Below, one piece after another: positions 63,380-64,000 of a stretch of 64,000 bases of DNA; the first letter of the stretch is position 1; every line of letters begins with the position of its first letter. Position numbers and translations under genes: made by a program. The DNA lies in the NCBI RefSeq assembly GCF_018143015.1, contig NC_054746.1:34814830-34878829 (forward strand). The letters are read 5' to 3'. Source of the stretch: Lytechinus variegatus (lineage: Eukaryota; Echinodermata; Echinoidea; Temnopleuroida; Toxopneustidae). Below the pieces are notes generated by a model, which was not told the origin of the DNA, ran no database searches, and saw nothing but the letters and a program-made list of their open reading frames with translations.

Positions 63380-64000
63380 TAGAGATTGACTAAGGTAGGT
63401 GGGTGAGATGAGGTGCGTTAGTGAGTAGCATAGGTAGGTGAGTGAGTGGAGGTGCGTTAGAGTAGTTTAGGTAGGTGGGGGAGGGGAGGTGTGTTAAAGA
63501 CTAGCTTAGGTAGGTGAATGAGTGGAGGTGTGTTAGAGAGTAGCGTAGGTGGGTGAGGGGAGGTGCGTTAGAGAGTAGCTTAGGTAGGTTGGTGGGGGCG
63601 GGGAAGTGTGTTAGAAAGTAGCTAGAGATTAGCTTAGGTAGGTGGGTGAGGGGAGGTGTGTTACTGAGTAGCTTAGGTAGGTGGGTGAGGGGGTGTGTTA
63701 GTGAGTAGCTTAGGTAGGTGGGTGAGGGGAGGTGTGTTAGAGATTAGCTTAGGTAGGTGGGTGAGGGGGTGTGTTACTGAGTAGCTTAGGTAGGTGGGTG
63801 AGGGGAGGTGCGTTAGTGAGTAACTTAGGTAGAAGAGGGAAGGTGCGTTAGAAAGTATCTTAAGTACGTGGGTGAGGGAAGGTATATTAGAAAGTAGCTT
63901 AGGTAGGTGGGCGAGGGGAGGTGTGTTAGAGAGTAGCTTAGGTAGGTGGGTGAGGGGAGGTGCGTTAGAGTAGTTTAGGTAGGTGGGTGAGGGGTGGTGT
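63380..64000. repeat. Minisatellite, about 39-bp unit, in intron 2 of the second lipase gene
   Basis: About 15 imperfect units containing GTTAGAGAGTAGCTTAGG and TAGGTGGGTGAGGGGAGG run to the window edge. Units vary in length by small deletions. Confidence 0.85.

Noticed and set aside
63380-64000. CRISPR-like array
   Set aside because: Units are contiguous and similar throughout with no unique spacers; an ordinary minisatellite in an animal intron.

Overview
This is a stretch of animal nuclear DNA: AT-rich, with long introns, GT/AG splice sites and densely layered dispersed repeats. Several repeat families, such as fold-backs starting GGGCCGTTTCATAAAGC and 1.1 kb tandem-unit elements rich in TTTGACCTTGGTCATGTGA, resemble what I know from sea urchins. 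An echinoderm, probably an echinoid, is my best guess; this is inferred from repeats and gene style and was not tested by any search.

Layout. 1-6.3 kb is a nest of non-autonomous DNA transposons: two hAT-like copies in inverted orientation, one split by another element with an 8-bp target duplication. 6.3-7.1 kb holds a weak two-exon small-protein candidate. 7.1-14.5 kb is mostly non-coding with fold-back MITEs and SINE tail remnants. 14514-34970 (minus strand) is a complete ten-exon gene for mitochondrial L-2-hydroxyglutarate dehydrogenase. All exon phases join and give 464 aa with a plausible mitochondrial presequence. Its introns hold a 5'-truncated Tx1/L1-type LINE with a 731-codon open frame, three copies of a 1.1 kb tandem-unit repeat, other tandem-unit families and a large fold-back structure. 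35-43 kb is repeat territory: MITEs, a tRNA-headed SINE, a quasi-palindromic array of short units, microsatellites and a decayed CR1/Jockey-type LINE. 43334-44404 (minus) is a single-exon rhodopsin-class GPCR of 356 aa. 47600-58453 (plus) is a complete 14-exon phospholipase B1-like GDSL lipase gene of 449 aa. A second, paralogous copy begins at 61685, with its first two exons visible, and runs off the right edge in a minisatellite-bearing intron.

The three host genes are functionally unrelated: a mitochondrial metabolite-repair enzyme, a cell-surface receptor, and a tandem pair of secreted or membrane-anchored lipases. No operon-like logic, CRISPR array, rRNA gene or genuine tRNA gene was seen. 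I found no convincing new system. The most interesting points are degenerate duplicates of an L2HGDH exon end, the tandem lipase pair with a transposon 13 bp past a stop codon, the nested inverted hAT pair with an exon-like segment inside the inserted element, and the quasi-palindromic 15-bp-unit array.
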